The position numbers and the translations under genes were made by a program. The notes under the pieces are model-generated. The model saw nothing but the letters and a program-made list of their open reading frames with translations. It made no database searches and was not told the DNA's origin. Positions 6,414 to 7,578 of a stretch of 7,578 bases of DNA are shown one piece after another. The stretch is from Ignavibacteriales bacterium (lineage in GTDB: Bacteria; Bacteroidota; Ignavibacteria; Ignavibacteriales; Melioribacteraceae), in NCBI GenBank assembly GCA_020059785.1, contig JAGVBL010000101.1:1-7578 (forward strand). The letters run 5' to 3'. Position 1 is the stretch's first letter. Every line of letters starts with the position of its first letter.

Positions 6414-7250
6414 ATGATAAAAGAATTCAATCTAACTACTTCGAAAGGGAATCAGCTTCAAATCTCTACTTATACAAACGAAAAATTATCTCCACCAAAC
6501 GCTATAATTTTCGTTCATGGATTTAAGGGATTTAAAGACTGGGGATTTGGACCATATTTATCGAAGTTTTTTTCTGAAAGAGGATTTTTTGTTGTATCAT
6601 TTAATTTTTCTCATAACGGAATTGGCGGTAATAAAACTGAATTTACAGAACTTGATAAGTTTGCTAATAATACTATCTCATTAGAGGTTTCTGAATTAGG
6701 GGAGCTGATTGATTTATTGAAAAATGGTTCGTTTAATTTAGAAATTAAAGGTAAAATTGGTATTTTAGGACACAGTAGGGGAGGAGCAGTCGCTTTATTA
6801 ACAGTTAGTAAAAGAAACGATATTAGCTCTGTTGCATTATGGGCTTCAATTTGTAAACTGGATAGATACACTGAGCGACAAAAATCTGAATGGCGTCAAA
6901 AAGGTTATTTTGAAGTTCTTAATACCCGAACGAATCAGCTGATGAGGTTAAACGTTACATTACTCGAAGATATTGAAAAAAATTCTGCAGACACTTTGAA
7001 TTTAGAAAAATCTGTAACAAATTTGAATTGCCCTTTATTAATTGCTCATGGGGATCAGGATTTGGCGGTTCCGATTAATGAGGCAGAGCAAATCTATTCC
7101 TGGGCAGATAAATCGAAAACTGAGTTTTATAAGATTTTTGGGACAGGACATACATTTGATATTTCTCATCCGTTCGCCGGAACAAATGAGAAATTTGAAA
7201 AACTGCTGAATAAAACAGCTCTTTTTTTCGAAAGAAATTTAACATTATAA
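6414..7250 (+). CDS. Alpha/beta hydrolase (serine hydrolase)
   Basis: Predicted 278-aa cytoplasmic hydrolase of the alpha/beta fold with no signal peptide; likely an esterase or acyl hydrolase, substrate unknown. Landmarks are in canonical order: the oxyanion-hole strand IIFVHGFKGFKDWG (31-44), the nucleophile elbow GHSRGG with Ser121, the acid strand LLIAHGDQDLAVP with Asp216 the probable acid, and GTGHTF with catalytic His246. A cap-like insertion lies between about 145 and 200. Length is normal. The elbow differs from the GWSxGG of classical BioH, so the neighbouring biotin transporter alone does not make this a pimeloyl-ACP esterase. The ATG at 6414 is the only reasonable start and has no Shine-Dalgarno. 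The stop is 10 nt before bioY, indicating one transcript. The antisense frame inside it is a shadow. Confidence 0.88.
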   Translation: MIKEFNLTTSKGNQLQISTYTNEKLSPPNAIIFVHGFKGFKDWGFGPYLSKFFSERGFFVVSFNFSHNGIGGNKTEFTELDKFANNTISLEVSELGELIDLLKNGSFNLEIKGKIGILGHSRGGAVALLTVSKRNDISSVALWASICKLDRYTERQKSEWRQKGYFEVLNTRTNQLMRLNVTLLEDIEKNSADTLNLEKSVTNLNCPLLIAHGDQDLAVPINEAEQIYSWADKSKTEFYKIFGTGHTFDISHPFAGTNEKFEKLLNKTALFFERNLTL

Positions 7251-7251
7251 C

Positions 7252-7256
7252 GAGGA
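7252..7256 (+). promoter_or_regulatory. Shine-Dalgarno of bioY
   Basis: GAGGA in the 10-nt gap between the hydrolase stop and the bioY ATG. It is the only good ribosome-binding site on the plus strand here, in contrast to the hydrolase, which has none. Confidence 0.65.
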
Positions 7257-7260
7257 ATAT

Positions 7261-7578
7261 ATGTCAGTAAAACAAAATGCAAAGTCAAATTCTCTTATTG
7301 GAATTTATAGCAAATTAAAAGAATCTCAACTTTTCTGGATCTTATCATTTTCCGTATTAACTTTTTTAAGTGCACAGGTTGTAATTCCAGTTCAACCGGT
7401 TCCATTTACATTACAAACTATGATAGTATTACTTTCTGGCGCATTTCTTGGCTCGCGCAATGGTATGATAAGCCAGGCCATTTACCTTGCAGCGGGAACA
7501 ATCGGGTTGCCGGTATTTGCAGAATACAGTTTTGGATTTGCAAGGTTAATTGGTCCAACCGGTGGTTATTTAATTGCC
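7261..7578 (+). CDS. bioY: Biotin transporter BioY, N-terminal part (runs off right edge)
   Basis: Substrate-binding (S) component for biotin uptake of the energy-coupling-factor transporter class, in the inner membrane. It can act with a shared EcfA/T module or, in some bacteria, alone. The 106 visible codons have no stop; the family is about 180-200 aa, so roughly half is present. A short polar N-terminus is followed by a hydrophobic helix (FWILSFSVLTFLSAQVVIPV), then the BioY signature VPFTLQTMIVLLSGAFLGS (about 43-61), a helix with ISQAIYLAAGTIGLPVFAE (70-88) and GPTGGYLIA at the window edge. GAGG (7252-7255) lies 5 nt before the ATG at 7261 and supports the start. It is downstream of, and very close to, the alpha/beta hydrolase. 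No biotin-repressor operator is recognisable in the short gap, so any control would act from the promoter upstream of the hydrolase. Confidence 0.95.
   Translation, partial: MSVKQNAKSNSLIGIYSKLKESQLFWILSFSVLTFLSAQVVIPVQPVPFTLQTMIVLLSGAFLGSRNGMISQAIYLAAGTIGLPVFAEYSFGFARLIGPTGGYLIA

Noticed and set aside
6611..6871. 86-codon minus-strand open frame
   Set aside because: It is antisense to the alpha/beta hydrolase across its catalytic region, with low-complexity Leu/Ser/Pro content and no independent signal.

Overview
The window is AT-rich bacterial DNA. It most likely comes from the Bacteroidota/Ignavibacteriota side of the FCB group. The strongest sign is the C-terminal sorting domain of the large secreted protease, with a 'YPNPFNP.TTISY.LP' opening and an 'SGLYLITL' strand. 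This form is common in Ignavibacteria-like lineages that use type IX secretion. A BioY transporter, a PD40-propeller lipoprotein and a small outer-membrane barrel fit a Gram-negative host. Assignment below phylum is inference.

Layout. Everything from 1 to 5992 reads on the minus strand; 6414 to the right edge reads on the plus strand. Reading each minus-strand unit in its own direction: (1) a secreted gluzincin metalloprotease (5992-3746) is followed 41 nt later by a PD40-repeat lipoprotein (3704-2772), probably one operon. (2) A GC-rich, palindrome-rich non-coding element (about 2475-2750) follows. (3) A small outer-membrane beta-barrel gene (2333-1782) has a strong Shine-Dalgarno and a hairpin just past its stop. 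(4) Next is an orphan 3' end of polA (1594-1265), about 109 codons and carrying the HDE motif but nothing upstream of it. (5) The NAD-salvage pair pncA (1217-609) and pncB (605 to beyond the left edge) follows, separated by only 3 nt. On the plus strand, an alpha/beta hydrolase (6414-7250) is followed 10 nt later by bioY (7261 to beyond the right edge).

How the genes work together. PncA deamidates nicotinamide and PncB turns the product into nicotinate mononucleotide, so this pair is a two-step NAD salvage module. The protease and lipoprotein both belong to the cell envelope or outside and may be expressed together. The hydrolase is placed to be co-expressed with biotin uptake, but its substrate is unknown.

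The two items most worth following are the truncated polA, which marks a rearrangement or integration junction near 1580-1600, and the repeat-like GC-rich element at 2475-2750. I found no CRISPR array, tRNA, rRNA, transposase or integrase in the window.
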